Assembly (NCBI GenBank): GCA_021160885.1
Contig: JAGHBR010000214.1
Span: forward strand, 1 to 9,887
Length of the DNA: 9,887 nt
Reading direction: 5' to 3'
Origin: Caldisericaceae bacterium
GTDB taxonomy: Bacteria > Calditrichota > Calditrichia > Calditrichales > Calditrichaceae
Of the stretch, positions 1-7,425 are shown in pieces. Position 1 is the stretch's first letter; every line of letters begins with the position of its first letter. Made by a program: the position numbers and the translations under genes. The notes under the pieces are model-generated. The model was not told where the DNA came from and made no database searches. It worked only from the letters and a program-made list of their open reading frames with translations.

Positions 1-755
1 ATCGGATTTATTTTAAAAATGAACGTAAGTATGAAGATAAGACTAAAATAATCTTATTGGCTTTGTTAATTGTTCACGGAATCGAAATTATCTTAAGGCA
101 GCTTTTTTTAAAAGCCATGCCGCTTTCTTCTGCTTTTGACGCTCTTTCATTTTTAGGCTTTTCCATTCTGCTGGTCTATTACATTATTGAAAACACTTTT
201 GAAAATCGTGCTTCGGGCTTTTTTATCCTGTTAGTTGCTTTTTTCCCTGTATTGGTTTCCGCTTTTCAACATGATTGGCAAGCTGAACACAATCCCTTAT
301 TAAGCAACCCGACCTTTACCATCCATGCTTCGTTAAACATCATTGGTTATACGGCCTTGGCCATTAGTGCCATATATGCGCTGCTTTATTTGATTCAATA
401 CCGAAACATCAAGAAAAAACGTTTTAACAAAATTTTTGATCAGTTGCCCCCGCTCGCCTATCTGGAGAACATGAGCAAACGATCGGTACTGATCGGGATT
501 GTTTTAATGGGCATTGGTATCTTATTGGGACATCTTCAAACGCAAAAAGCGTTTGGACAGTTTTTCTATTCTGATCCTAAGGTCATTATAACTGATTTAA
601 TCTGGATGGCCTATTTTGTTGTTTATCTGGCTGCAAAATTTAGGAATTGGTCTGCCCGAATTATGGCTTATTTGTCTATTGCTGGATTCATTGTTTTAAT
701 GGTGGGCATGGCCCTTGTTCTAACATTAGGACGGTCGTTTCATGAATTTTATTAA
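1..755 (+). CDS. hemX: HemX/CcsA-like heme-associated membrane protein, 5'-truncated
   Basis: The frame (first full codon at base 3) is open to the left edge with no stop, so the true start lies outside the window. A TTG at 57 could be read as a start, but the codons before it already encode a basic loop leading into a membrane segment. About 250 residues are visible; HemX proteins are usually near 270, so about 20 are missing. I see seven hydrophobic segments, as expected for the cytochrome c assembly (CcsA/CcmC/HemX) superfamily. Family-like features are a His in IHASLNIIGY (codon 324-326), a His in LLGHLQ (531-533), a DPK remnant of the tryptophan-rich loop (552-581), and a final segment ending SFHEFY. 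The Trp residues of the classical WGxxWxWDPKE motif are missing. This favours a HemX role beside HemA over cytochrome c heme ligation. In Bacillus subtilis, HemX influences HemA abundance; the same role here is inference. hemA follows after 14 bases. Confidence 0.78.
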   Translation, partial: RIYFKNERKYEDKTKIILLALLIVHGIEIILRQLFLKAMPLSSAFDALSFLGFSILLVYYIIENTFENRASGFFILLVAFFPVLVSAFQHDWQAEHNPLLSNPTFTIHASLNIIGYTALAISAIYALLYLIQYRNIKKKRFNKIFDQLPPLAYLENMSKRSVLIGIVLMGIGILLGHLQTQKAFGQFFYSDPKVIITDLIWMAYFVVYLAAKFRNWSARIMAYLSIAGFIVLMVGMALVLTLGRSFHEFY

Positions 756-769
756 AATCGAAAGCAAGA

Positions 770-2047
770 ATGAATACACATATACCTTTAAGTTTAATCG
801 GCATCTCACACAAAACAGCTCCAGTTGAAATTCGAGAGGCTTTAGCCTTTTCCAAAGATGAACAGCAGACACTGATTCACTTGTTGCCTGCCAAATTTCA
901 TCTAGGGGGTACTATTATCCTTTCTACCTGCAACCGTACAGAGCTCTATTTAAGCGGCGAAGTGGAAGATGACCGCTTGCAGGAATTAAGACAATATCTG
1001 AATGAGTTTAAGCATTGCGACTATTTTACCAACGATCAGTTTCTGTATTCTTTAAAGGGCAAAGAAGCAGTTTTTCATTTTTTTCAGGTGATTTCAGGCC
1101 TGGATTCACAAATTTTAGGTGAGCCACAAATCACCGGCCAGGTTAAGGATGCTTATCAAATGGCCTATGAACTGAATGGAACGGATGCGCTTCTAAATAA
1201 GCTGGTCAATTATGGTCTCCAGGCCGAGAAGAAGGTAAGAAGCCAAACATTTTTGTCTGACGGAGCTGTTTCGGTTAGTTACGCTGGTGTGGAACTGGCG
1301 CGTAAGATATTTACTAATTTAAATGATAAAATTGCCTTGTTGGTTGGAGCTGGAGAAACTGCCGAATTAGCCGCTCAGCATTTCATGGAAAAAGGAGTTG
1401 GCAAAATCATGATTGCTAATCGAACCTACCAAAAGGCTCAGGAATTGGCTGAAAAATTTGCCGGGGAAGCATTTCCTTTAAATGAATTGCCTAACATTAT
1501 CCATCAGGTAGATATTGTTATTTCGGCTACCTCCAGTACGGATTACGTGCTTACGAGAGAAATGATTGAACCTTACAATAAAAAACGTTCCAATAGCCCT
1601 CTATTTTTAATCGATCTGGCAATCCCACGAGATATTGATCCGGAGTTGGATGAACTAGATTTTGTGTATCTCTACAATTTGGATGATTTAAACGAAGTGG
1701 TGCAAAGCAATTTAATGAAACGTCAAAAAGAAGTTCCAAAGGCGGAAAAAATCATTTTACATTATGTGCATGAATTCGTCGAATGGTTGTCAACACACGC
1801 TTCATCCCAGATCATTAATCGCTTAAGAAGCTATTTCGAAACCTTACGTAAAAATGAATTACAACGATTAAAATCTCGCTTACCCCAGCAGGGATTTGAA
1901 AATGTAGAATATTTAACGGAAAGCATCACCAATAAAATTTTGCATCAGCATATCAAATTACTTAAAGCCAATTTAAAAAATCCAATAAAATATGAACAAT
2001 ATCTGGAATTTCTGGAATCTCTTTATGAGTTTAATGAAAACGAGTAA
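770..2047 (+). CDS. hemA: glutamyl-tRNA reductase
   Basis: This enzyme reduces glutamyl-tRNA(Glu) with NADPH to glutamate-1-semialdehyde, the committed step of the C5 pathway, in the cytosol. The 425-residue product has the full family architecture. The N-terminal catalytic domain opens with LIGISHKTAPVEIRE (about 9-23) and carries STCNRTELY (52-60), whose Cys54 is the expected thioester nucleophile. GLDSQILGEPQITGQVK (110-126) is the usual substrate-side signature. The NADPH domain starts with LLVGAGETAEL (190-200) and includes ANRTYQKA (216-223) and IDLAIPRDIDP (281-291). A helical dimerisation tail runs from about 320 to 420. The ATG start puts the family motif at the right distance. The Shine-Dalgarno match in the 14-base gap after hemX is weak (GAAAGCAAG), so translation may depend on coupling to hemX. 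HemA is the usual control point of this pathway. No truncation or missing key residue is visible. Confidence 0.98.
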   Translation: MNTHIPLSLIGISHKTAPVEIREALAFSKDEQQTLIHLLPAKFHLGGTIILSTCNRTELYLSGEVEDDRLQELRQYLNEFKHCDYFTNDQFLYSLKGKEAVFHFFQVISGLDSQILGEPQITGQVKDAYQMAYELNGTDALLNKLVNYGLQAEKKVRSQTFLSDGAVSVSYAGVELARKIFTNLNDKIALLVGAGETAELAAQHFMEKGVGKIMIANRTYQKAQELAEKFAGEAFPLNELPNIIHQVDIVISATSSTDYVLTREMIEPYNKKRSNSPLFLIDLAIPRDIDPELDELDFVYLYNLDDLNEVVQSNLMKRQKEVPKAEKIILHYVHEFVEWLSTHASSQIINRLRSYFETLRKNELQRLKSRLPQQGFENVEYLTESITNKILHQHIKLLKANLKNPIKYEQYLEFLESLYEFNENE

Positions 2048-2059
2048 GGATCTTGAATA

Positions 2060-2998
2060 ATGAATAAAATTCGTATTGGCACTCGGGGCAGCGCTCTGGC
2101 CTTGTGGCAGGCACAATTAATAGAAAACGAACTACAAAAACATTACCCAAACTTGAAGCTTGAACGGATCATCATCAAAACCAAGGGCGATCGCGATCAA
2201 AAATCATCGCTGACGCGCATTGGCGGTCAGGGGCTGTTCACTAAAACCATTGAAGAGGCGCTTCTGAAAAACCAAATTGATCTGGCGGTTCACAGTTTAA
2301 AGGATCTACCTTCGACCATGGCCGAAGGTTTGATGTTGGCAGTGGTTCCTAAAAGAGGTCCGGTTGAAGATGTGTTGGTTACCCCTAAAGGTAAAAAAAT
2401 GAACGAACTGCCCTCAGGCGCCAGGATAGCTACCGGAAGTATTCGTCGACGTTGCCAGCTGCTGCAAATGAGGCCCGATTTACAAATTGAAGACCTGCGG
2501 GGCAATATTGATACGCGTTTAAAAAAATTGCACCACTTAAATTTAGATGGCATCATCATGGCCCTGGCTGCCATCCGCCGTTTGCAAATTTCGGACATTA
2601 AATTTCAGGTTTTTGATACTTGTGAGATGATTCCGGCAATTGGCCAGGGCGCCATTGGCGTTCAGATTCGCGCAGAAGATCAGGAATTGTTCGAGAAATT
2701 ACAGGCATTAAACCATCGGCCTTCTTACCTGGCGGCGTTGGCCGAGCGTAGTTTGCTAAGAACTTTAGACACCGGTTGTCAGTTTCCGGTAGGCGGTTTG
2801 GCTCAGGTGGAAGATGGACAGTTAACCTTATCTGGTTTTGTGGGCAGCAGTGATGGGCGGCAACTGGTTAAAGATAAGGTTTCCGGCCTTGCGGAACAGG
2901 CTGAACAATTAGGCGTTGAATTGGCAAAAAAATTACTTGACCGGGGCGCCGAACAAATTCTAAAAAAATTTAGAAGCGAGCATGAAATTAAAAAATAA
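2060..2998 (+). CDS. hemC: hydroxymethylbilane synthase (porphobilinogen deaminase)
   Basis: This cytosolic enzyme joins four porphobilinogen molecules into the linear tetrapyrrole hydroxymethylbilane, using a covalently bound dipyrromethane cofactor. The 312-residue length is typical. Visible motifs are IGTRGSALALWQAQ (6-19), KGDRD (42-46), GGQGLFTKTIEEAL (55-68), HSLKDLP (78-84) with the catalytic Asp82, the arginine-rich substrate site ATGSIRRRCQL (124-134), RGNIDTRL (147-154) and AIGQGAIGVQIR (193-204). Cys240 in LDTGCQFPVGG is the expected cofactor attachment site. AAGGA at 2046-2050 is a good ribosome binding site nine bases before the ATG, and it overlaps the hemA stop codon (2045-2047), which suggests coupling. 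The 3' end overlaps hemD by 17 bases. The site most bacteria write as GTSSLRR reads ATGSIRR here, a conservative change. Confidence 0.98.
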   Translation: MNKIRIGTRGSALALWQAQLIENELQKHYPNLKLERIIIKTKGDRDQKSSLTRIGGQGLFTKTIEEALLKNQIDLAVHSLKDLPSTMAEGLMLAVVPKRGPVEDVLVTPKGKKMNELPSGARIATGSIRRRCQLLQMRPDLQIEDLRGNIDTRLKKLHHLNLDGIIMALAAIRRLQISDIKFQVFDTCEMIPAIGQGAIGVQIRAEDQELFEKLQALNHRPSYLAALAERSLLRTLDTGCQFPVGGLAQVEDGQLTLSGFVGSSDGRQLVKDKVSGLAEQAEQLGVELAKKLLDRGAEQILKKFRSEHEIKK

Positions 2999-3761
2999 GA
3001 AAATTGTTATTACGCGTCAGCCGCAGCAGGCAGACAACTTAATCCGTTTATTGGAACAGGAAGGCGCACAACCTTTGCTTTTTCCGACTATTGCCACTGT
3101 GGCAGCCAGTGAAAACGAAGAAGAACAACGACACATTTTGCAAAATCTTGATCAATTTGACTGGCTGGTTTTCAGTAGTGAAAACGGAGTGCGCTTTTTT
3201 GTAGATGCACTTAAATTCCATCGAGTTGATTTTCCGGAAATTAAAATCGCTGCCGTGGGCTCACGTACGGCTGAATCGTTGGAAAATCTTGGTTTTAAAG
3301 TAGATTTAATTCCGGATGACTTTTCGGCCCGTGGATTGATCGATGCCTTTTCTACAATGGAACTAAGGGGAAGACATTTTTTGATTCCCGCTTCAAACAT
3401 TAGTCGTGATGAATTGGCGTCCGGTTTAAAATTCCATGGCGCTGATGTGAAAACAGTGGTTTTCTACAAAACCGTGCCAAATCCGGATTTTAACCAGGAA
3501 AACTTTTGTTCCTTATTAAGGAACAAAGCCATTGATGTGATTACATTTTTCAGCCCATCGGCTTTTAATTTTTTAATTGAACTGTTAAAAGAGGAAGGAT
3601 TAAATCTTCTGCAATTAAGTGAAACACATCTGGCGGCGATTGGGAAAACCACCGCCAGAGCAATTCACGAGCAGGGCTTAAAGGTGCATATTATGCCTAA
3701 AGTGAGCACGTCCAGGGAGTTGGTGAAAGCAATTGTGGACTATTACCAAAAGGAAAATTGA
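2982..3761 (+). CDS. hemD: uroporphyrinogen-III synthase
   Basis: This enzyme cyclises hydroxymethylbilane with inversion of ring D to uroporphyrinogen III. The family is poorly conserved, so the call rests on pattern and context. The 259-residue product has the two-domain layout. Domain one begins KKIVITRQPQQADNLIRLL (5-23) and has FDWLVFSSENGVRFF (about 59-73), matching the family's 'DW-FTS-NGV' element. The linker-side element IAAVGSRTAESLENLGF follows at about 89-105. Domain two has FLIPASNISRDELASGL, VVFYKTVPN, ITFFSPSAFNFL and AIGKTTARAIHEQGL, the last being the 'IG-TTA-A--E-G' signature. The ATG lies inside the end of hemC (17-base overlap) and has only a weak purine stretch before it, so translation is probably coupled to hemC. 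hemE starts one base after the stop. Position between hemC and hemE supports the function strongly. Confidence 0.95.
   Translation: MKLKNKKIVITRQPQQADNLIRLLEQEGAQPLLFPTIATVAASENEEEQRHILQNLDQFDWLVFSSENGVRFFVDALKFHRVDFPEIKIAAVGSRTAESLENLGFKVDLIPDDFSARGLIDAFSTMELRGRHFLIPASNISRDELASGLKFHGADVKTVVFYKTVPNPDFNQENFCSLLRNKAIDVITFFSPSAFNFLIELLKEEGLNLLQLSETHLAAIGKTTARAIHEQGLKVHIMPKVSTSRELVKAIVDYYQKEN
3748..3757 (+). promoter_or_regulatory. Shine-Dalgarno site fixing the hemE start
   Basis: A purine run with core AAGGA at 3750-3754 sits inside the last codons of hemD, eight bases before the ATG at 3763. It selects that ATG over the in-frame TTG at 3733, which would add ten residues translated from hemD codons and has no comparable site. 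Confidence 0.75.
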
Positions 3762-3762
3762 C

Positions 3763-4803
3763 ATGTCTGAAAATTTATTCTTGAAAGCAGTGCATAAAAA
3801 ACCGGTGGAAAGAACGCCCATCTGGATCATGCGCCAGGCCGGTCGTTACCTGCCGGAATATCGGGCCTTGCGAGAAAAACACGATTTTTTAACCGTTTGT
3901 AAAACACCTGAACTGGCCGCCGAAGTTACCTTGCAACCAATCAGGCGCTTTGGCTTTGACGCCGCTATTTTATTTTCCGACATTCTGGTTATCCCCGAAG
4001 CAATGGGGCAGAACTTGGAATTTTTGGCGGATCACGGACCGAAACTTTCTCCGCCCATTCGTTCGCAAGCAGAGCTTGATGATTTACGGATTAATACTAT
4101 TGAAGAAAAGCTGCAATACGTGGCCGAAGCGATTAAACTGATTCGAAATGAACTGACAGAAAAAACGGCGCTGATTGGCTTTAGCGGTTCGCCATTTACT
4201 TTAGCGGCTTACATGATTGAAGGAAAGCCTACCCGGCATTTTAAATATATTAAAAGTATGATGTACAGTCAGCCGCAGTTGCTGCACAATCTGTTAAAAA
4301 AATTAACACGCGCCATTACCGATTACCTTAAACTGCAAATTGAAGCCGGCGCACAAGCTGTGCAGCTTTTTGACACCTGGGGCGGTATTTTACCATTGCA
4401 TTTGTATGATGAATTTTCGGCTAATTATCTGAAAAAGATTGCTGCCGATTTGCAATCCCTTGGCAGACCAGTCATTCTGTTTAGCATGGGCGGGCCAGAT
4501 CATTTGTCTCATCTGGCGGGCAGTCTGGCTCAGGTGTTGGGCGTTGACTGGCAAACTGATCTGGAACAGGCCAAGATTGTCATGCATCCGGAATACGCGT
4601 TACAGGGAAATCTTGACCCGACGGTTCTTTACGGCAGTAAAGAAATAATTACGCGTGAGGTGGAACGTCTGCTTAAAATTTTTGGCAAGGAGAGCGGCCA
4701 CATCTTTAATTTAGGACATGGAATTCCTCCTGATGTGCCGCTGGAAAATGTGGAACACCTGGTGCAGGAAGTACATTGCATTAGTAGTGAATTAAGAAAA
4801 TAA
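3763..4803 (+). CDS. hemE: uroporphyrinogen decarboxylase
   Basis: This cofactor-free cytosolic enzyme removes four acetate carboxyl groups from uroporphyrinogen III to give coproporphyrinogen III. From the chosen ATG the product has 346 residues, the usual family length. The N-terminal signature PIWIMRQAGRYLPEYR (19-34) carries the two substrate-binding arginines, Arg24 and Arg28. Other motifs are FSDILVIPEAMG (71-82) with the essential Asp73, GFSGSPFTLAAYMIEG (139-154) with the active-site Tyr150, LFDTWGG (202-208), QGNLDP (281-286) and FNLGHGIPPDVP (315-326) with the conserved His319. The frame stays open upstream to a TTG at 3733, but the start MSENLFLKA at 3763 fits the family and has a better ribosome site. 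The hemD stop is separated from this ATG by one base (TGACATG), implying stop-restart coupling. hemN follows after 45 bases. Confidence 0.98.
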   Translation: MSENLFLKAVHKKPVERTPIWIMRQAGRYLPEYRALREKHDFLTVCKTPELAAEVTLQPIRRFGFDAAILFSDILVIPEAMGQNLEFLADHGPKLSPPIRSQAELDDLRINTIEEKLQYVAEAIKLIRNELTEKTALIGFSGSPFTLAAYMIEGKPTRHFKYIKSMMYSQPQLLHNLLKKLTRAITDYLKLQIEAGAQAVQLFDTWGGILPLHLYDEFSANYLKKIAADLQSLGRPVILFSMGGPDHLSHLAGSLAQVLGVDWQTDLEQAKIVMHPEYALQGNLDPTVLYGSKEIITREVERLLKIFGKESGHIFNLGHGIPPDVPLENVEHLVQEVHCISSELRK

Positions 4804-4848
4804 AAACAATATTTTTAATTTGGGCAGACAAACCAACAGGAATTAAAA

Positions 4849-6243
4849 ATGACCAATAGACATCAGATAAATGTAGACATTGAGCTACTTAAAAAATACG
4901 ATCAACCCGGGCCGCGTTACACCAGTTATCCCACGGCCCCCTATTTTCATGAAGGAGTTGATGAACAGGTTTACCGTAAACACATCGAAAAAGACAACCA
5001 GCTAAAGAAGGACGAGCCCATTTCGCTCTACTTCCACCTGCCGTTTTGTGACACCCTGTGTTACTTTTGCGGTTGCAATATGATGGTGACCCACAACCGG
5101 CAAAAAATAGAAAAGTACATTAACTATCTGATAAAAGAGATGGCGCTGCTGCGTCCTTTGATCGGGGAGAAGCGTAAAGTAATGCAATTGCACTGGGGAG
5201 GCGGTACGCCGACCTATTTGTCTCCCGAGCAAATTCGCCGTCTGGGCAATGCCATAAGGGAATTTTTCGATTTTGAAGACGAGGCCGAAGTGAGCGTGGA
5301 AATTGACCCCCGTGAACTGACCAGAGAGCACATGGAAGCCCTTAAAGAGGTGGGATTTAATCGTTGTAGCATGGGCGTTCAGGATTTTAATCCACAGGTT
5401 CAAAAAACGGTGAACCGCATTCAGCCGGAAGACATTACCCGTCAAACAGTGGACTGGGCCAGAGAATTGGGCCTTCAAAGCATAAACATCGATCTGATGT
5501 ACGGCCTGCCCTTTCAAACGGTGGACATGTTCGAAAAAACGCTGGACATCATTTTAGATATTGATCCGGATCGGCTGGCTGTTTTTAATTATGCGCACTT
5601 GCCTTCCATGATTAAACACCAGCGACTGATTAAGGATGAGTGGCTGCCCAAACCGGAAGAAAAATTGCAGCTTCTTAAATTAAGTATTGAGAAGTTGACA
5701 TCGTCCGGCTATGTGTACATTGGCATGGATCATTTCGCTAAACCGGATGATGAATTGACCCTGGCTATGAATGAAGGCACCCTGTACCGCAACTTTCAGG
5801 GCTATTCCACCCATGCCGGGCTGAATTTATTCGCTATTGGCATAACAAGCATTAGCATGTTAAGCGATCTTTACGTTCAGAATGTTAAAAAGCTTAATCC
5901 CTATTATGAACGGTTGGAAAAAGGGCAATTGCCTGTTTTTAAAGGTGTGGAATTGACTGAGGACGATATCCTGCGGCGAGAGGTAATTACAGAACTGATG
6001 TGCAATTTTTATCTGGACAAGAAAAAAATCGAACAGAAATACAATTTGATTTTTGATGACTACTTTGCTGATGCCCTGGAGAAACTAGTACCCTTGCAAC
6101 AAGACGGTTTGATCGAACTGCAGGAAAATTACTTAAAAGTGACGACCATGGGAAGGTTACTCATTCGCAACATTGCCATGCAGTTTGATTATTACCTGGC
6201 TAAAAAAGAGGGCCAAAAACCACAATTCTCACGGACAGTGTAG
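4849..6243 (+). CDS. hemN: oxygen-independent coproporphyrinogen III dehydrogenase (radical SAM)
   Basis: This radical SAM enzyme oxidatively decarboxylates two propionate side chains of coproporphyrinogen III to give protoporphyrinogen IX without oxygen. The 464 residues match true HemN rather than the shorter heme chaperone HemW. The N-terminal element GPRYTSYPTA (21-30) is HemN-specific. The cluster motif FCDTLCYFCGCN supplies Cys67, Cys71 and Cys74 for the [4Fe-4S] cluster, plus the extra Cys76 of the CX3CX2CXC pattern. SAM-site elements include GGGTP (117-121), VEIDPRE (150-156), MGVQDFNPQVQ (175-185) followed by NRIQ, and NIDLMYGLPFQT (213-224). FNYAHLPSM (246-254), IGMDHFAKPDDELTLA (291-306) and RNFQGYSTH (314-322) are further HemN hallmarks, and a HemN C-terminal domain follows. 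AGGA at 4838-4841 is a clear ribosome site seven bases before the ATG. Its presence shows that the cell can make heme at this step without oxygen. Confidence 0.97.
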   Translation: MTNRHQINVDIELLKKYDQPGPRYTSYPTAPYFHEGVDEQVYRKHIEKDNQLKKDEPISLYFHLPFCDTLCYFCGCNMMVTHNRQKIEKYINYLIKEMALLRPLIGEKRKVMQLHWGGGTPTYLSPEQIRRLGNAIREFFDFEDEAEVSVEIDPRELTREHMEALKEVGFNRCSMGVQDFNPQVQKTVNRIQPEDITRQTVDWARELGLQSINIDLMYGLPFQTVDMFEKTLDIILDIDPDRLAVFNYAHLPSMIKHQRLIKDEWLPKPEEKLQLLKLSIEKLTSSGYVYIGMDHFAKPDDELTLAMNEGTLYRNFQGYSTHAGLNLFAIGITSISMLSDLYVQNVKKLNPYYERLEKGQLPVFKGVELTEDDILRREVITELMCNFYLDKKKIEQKYNLIFDDYFADALEKLVPLQQDGLIELQENYLKVTTMGRLLIRNIAMQFDYYLAKKEGQKPQFSRTV

Positions 6244-6252
6244 GGGGGGTAG
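6243..6252 (+). promoter_or_regulatory. G7 tract and ribosome binding region of hemH
   Basis: Seven consecutive G (6243-6249) begin with the last base of the hemN TAG stop and run up to TAG just before the GTG start of hemH. The run lies three bases from the start codon and can serve as an over-strong, badly positioned Shine-Dalgarno element. No other ribosome site is evident for hemH. Confidence 0.5.
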
Positions 6253-7227
6253 GTGAAGATAGCCGTTTTACTGGCCAATATGGGAGGACCGGATTCTCTG
6301 GAGGCGGTTGAACCTTTTCTGACGCAAATCTTTTCAGATCCGGACATTATTGATATCCCCTTGCCGGAATTTGTGCGTAAACCTCTGGTTCGCTGGCTGG
6401 CAAAAAAACGGGCGCCCGAAAGTCGAGGAATTTACGAAAAGCTGGGCGGAAAAACACCACTATTGGAAATTACCGAACAGCAGGCTTTAGCGCTAAAGCA
6501 GGCGCTTAGTTCAGACACTAATCACCGGTTTGAAGTATTTCCTGCCATGCGCTACTGGCATCCTTTTATGGAGAAAGTCTGGCAAAAAATCGAAAAGCAG
6601 GATTTCGACAGAATTGTGGTGTTAAGCATGTATCCCTTTTACTCCACCACTACCAGCGGCTCCATTAAAAACGAATTGAATCGTCTGATTCAAAAATACA
6701 ACACGCCACCAGGCAAGGTGAAGTTTATTGACCGTTTTGGAACACATCCGCTTTTCGTTCAAAGCATGGTCCAGCTGCTCAAGGAGAATTTAACACAAGA
6801 AGACAGACAGAAGCCGAAACACGTGCTATTCAGCGCGCACAGCATTCCCATAAAGCGGATCAACAATGGTGATCCTTATTTTGAAGAAGTAAAACAGGCG
6901 GTGGACTTGTTGCGTGCGCACTTCCCTGAAGAAGAGGTTAAATTTCACTTGTCTTTTCAAAGTAAACTGGGACCGATTGAATGGCTCTCTCCGGCAACGG
7001 ATGATAAAATTGAAGAACTGGCTTCGCAGGGCATTAAACAGTTGCTGGTGTTTCCGCTGGGATTTGTGGCCGACAATTCAGAAACCGTTTACGAGATTGG
7101 CATGTTGTACCAAAAGTTGGCGCAAGAAAAAGGCATTGAAGACTACCGGCGTATTGAGGTTTTGAATGTGCGCCCTATGTTCATTGAAGCTTTAAAACAG
7201 ATTGTGCTGGAAAATGTAGAACCATAA
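6253..7227 (+). CDS. hemH: ferrochelatase
   Basis: This enzyme inserts Fe(2+) into the porphyrin ring. With HemN and HemG in the same cluster, the substrate is expected to be protoporphyrin IX, giving protoheme. The 324 residues fit the bacterial family. Motifs are VLLANMGGPDS (5-15, usually NLGGP), GGKTPLLEITEQQA (65-78), PAMRYWHPF (97-105), YPFYSTTTSGS (127-137), and FSAHSIPIKRINNGDPY (193-209) with the metal-site His196. A C-terminal block follows: QSKLGPIEWLSP (236-247), then VFPLGFVADNSETVYEIG (266-283) with the conserved Glu277. The start is GTG at 6253; no nearby in-frame ATG would preserve the first motif. It follows the hemN stop by nine bases. There is no transmembrane tail, and no obvious Cys set for a [2Fe-2S] cluster. 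This is the last gene before the 370-base gap, so probably the end of the first unit. Confidence 0.97.
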   Translation: MKIAVLLANMGGPDSLEAVEPFLTQIFSDPDIIDIPLPEFVRKPLVRWLAKKRAPESRGIYEKLGGKTPLLEITEQQALALKQALSSDTNHRFEVFPAMRYWHPFMEKVWQKIEKQDFDRIVVLSMYPFYSTTTSGSIKNELNRLIQKYNTPPGKVKFIDRFGTHPLFVQSMVQLLKENLTQEDRQKPKHVLFSAHSIPIKRINNGDPYFEEVKQAVDLLRAHFPEEEVKFHLSFQSKLGPIEWLSPATDDKIEELASQGIKQLLVFPLGFVADNSETVYEIGMLYQKLAQEKGIEDYRRIEVLNVRPMFIEALKQIVLENVEP

Positions 7228-7291
7228 TCATTTGTCAAAAAGGACTGATATTTTTAAAAAGGCAAAAGACGATGTAGAACAAATTTCTTGA

Positions 7292-7311
7292 CTCCGGTAT
7301 TGCTTCTGGAG
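7292..7311 (+). other. small hairpin after hemH
   Basis: CTCCGG pairs with CTGGAG (six pairs, one G-U) around an eight-base loop. It begins 65 bases after the hemH stop. No T-run follows, so it is not a canonical terminator. It could stabilise the 3' end of the message or be chance. Confidence 0.35.
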
Positions 7312-7329
7312 CAAAATTGAGAATCCATG

Positions 7330-7382
7330 TTTAATACCTTTTAGACTTTAACCGGGAGCATGAAGTTGAAAAAGGTATTAAA
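7330..7382 (+). repeat. long inverted repeat (hairpin) in the hemH-hemG gap
   Basis: TTTAATACCTTTT (7330-7342) is the exact reverse complement of AAAAGGTATTAAA (7370-7382), giving 13 uninterrupted pairs. Inside, after a small 2x3 internal loop, ACTTTA (7345-7350) pairs with TGAAGT (7361-7366), six pairs with one G-U, closing a ten-base loop. The stem is AT-rich. A T-rich run begins only about 20 bases later, so this is not a standard intrinsic terminator. It may be a transcript-end stabiliser, a poor terminator, an interspersed palindromic element, or a protein-binding dyad. Confidence 0.7.
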
Positions 7383-7396
7383 ATCTCAACATTGTT

Positions 7397-7425
7397 TTGC
7401 ATTTTTTTCTTTTCACCTGTACAAT
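7397..7425 (+). promoter_or_regulatory. candidate sigma-70-type promoter for hemG-hemB
   Basis: TACAAT (7420-7425) matches the -10 consensus at five of six positions. TTGCAT (7397-7402) lies 17 bases upstream and keeps the TTG of the -35 box. Transcription would start near 7432. The spacing and location are right, but the -35 match is weak and AT-rich DNA gives such pairs by chance. Confidence 0.28.

Noticed and set aside
57..59. TTG at 57 as the true start of the HemX-like gene
   Set aside because: The frame is open to the window edge, and the residues before it form a basic loop entering a membrane segment, so the gene is simply cut by the window.
3733..3762. TTG at 3733 as the start of hemE, adding ten residues
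   Set aside because: The extra codons lie inside hemD, have no better ribosome site and are not expected in the family. ATG 3763 has AAGGA eight bases upstream and gives the usual length.
5002..5517. 171-codon open frame on the minus strand inside hemN
   Set aside because: It is antisense to strongly conserved radical SAM sequence, shows no recognisable protein motif, and has the look of a shadow frame. The same applies to the other minus-strand frames under hemA, hemC, hemD, hemE, hemG and hemB.
7330..7413. Intrinsic terminator made of the long hairpin and the T-run at 7402-7413
   Set aside because: About 20 bases separate the stem from the T-rich run and the stem is AT-rich, so it does not meet the usual form.
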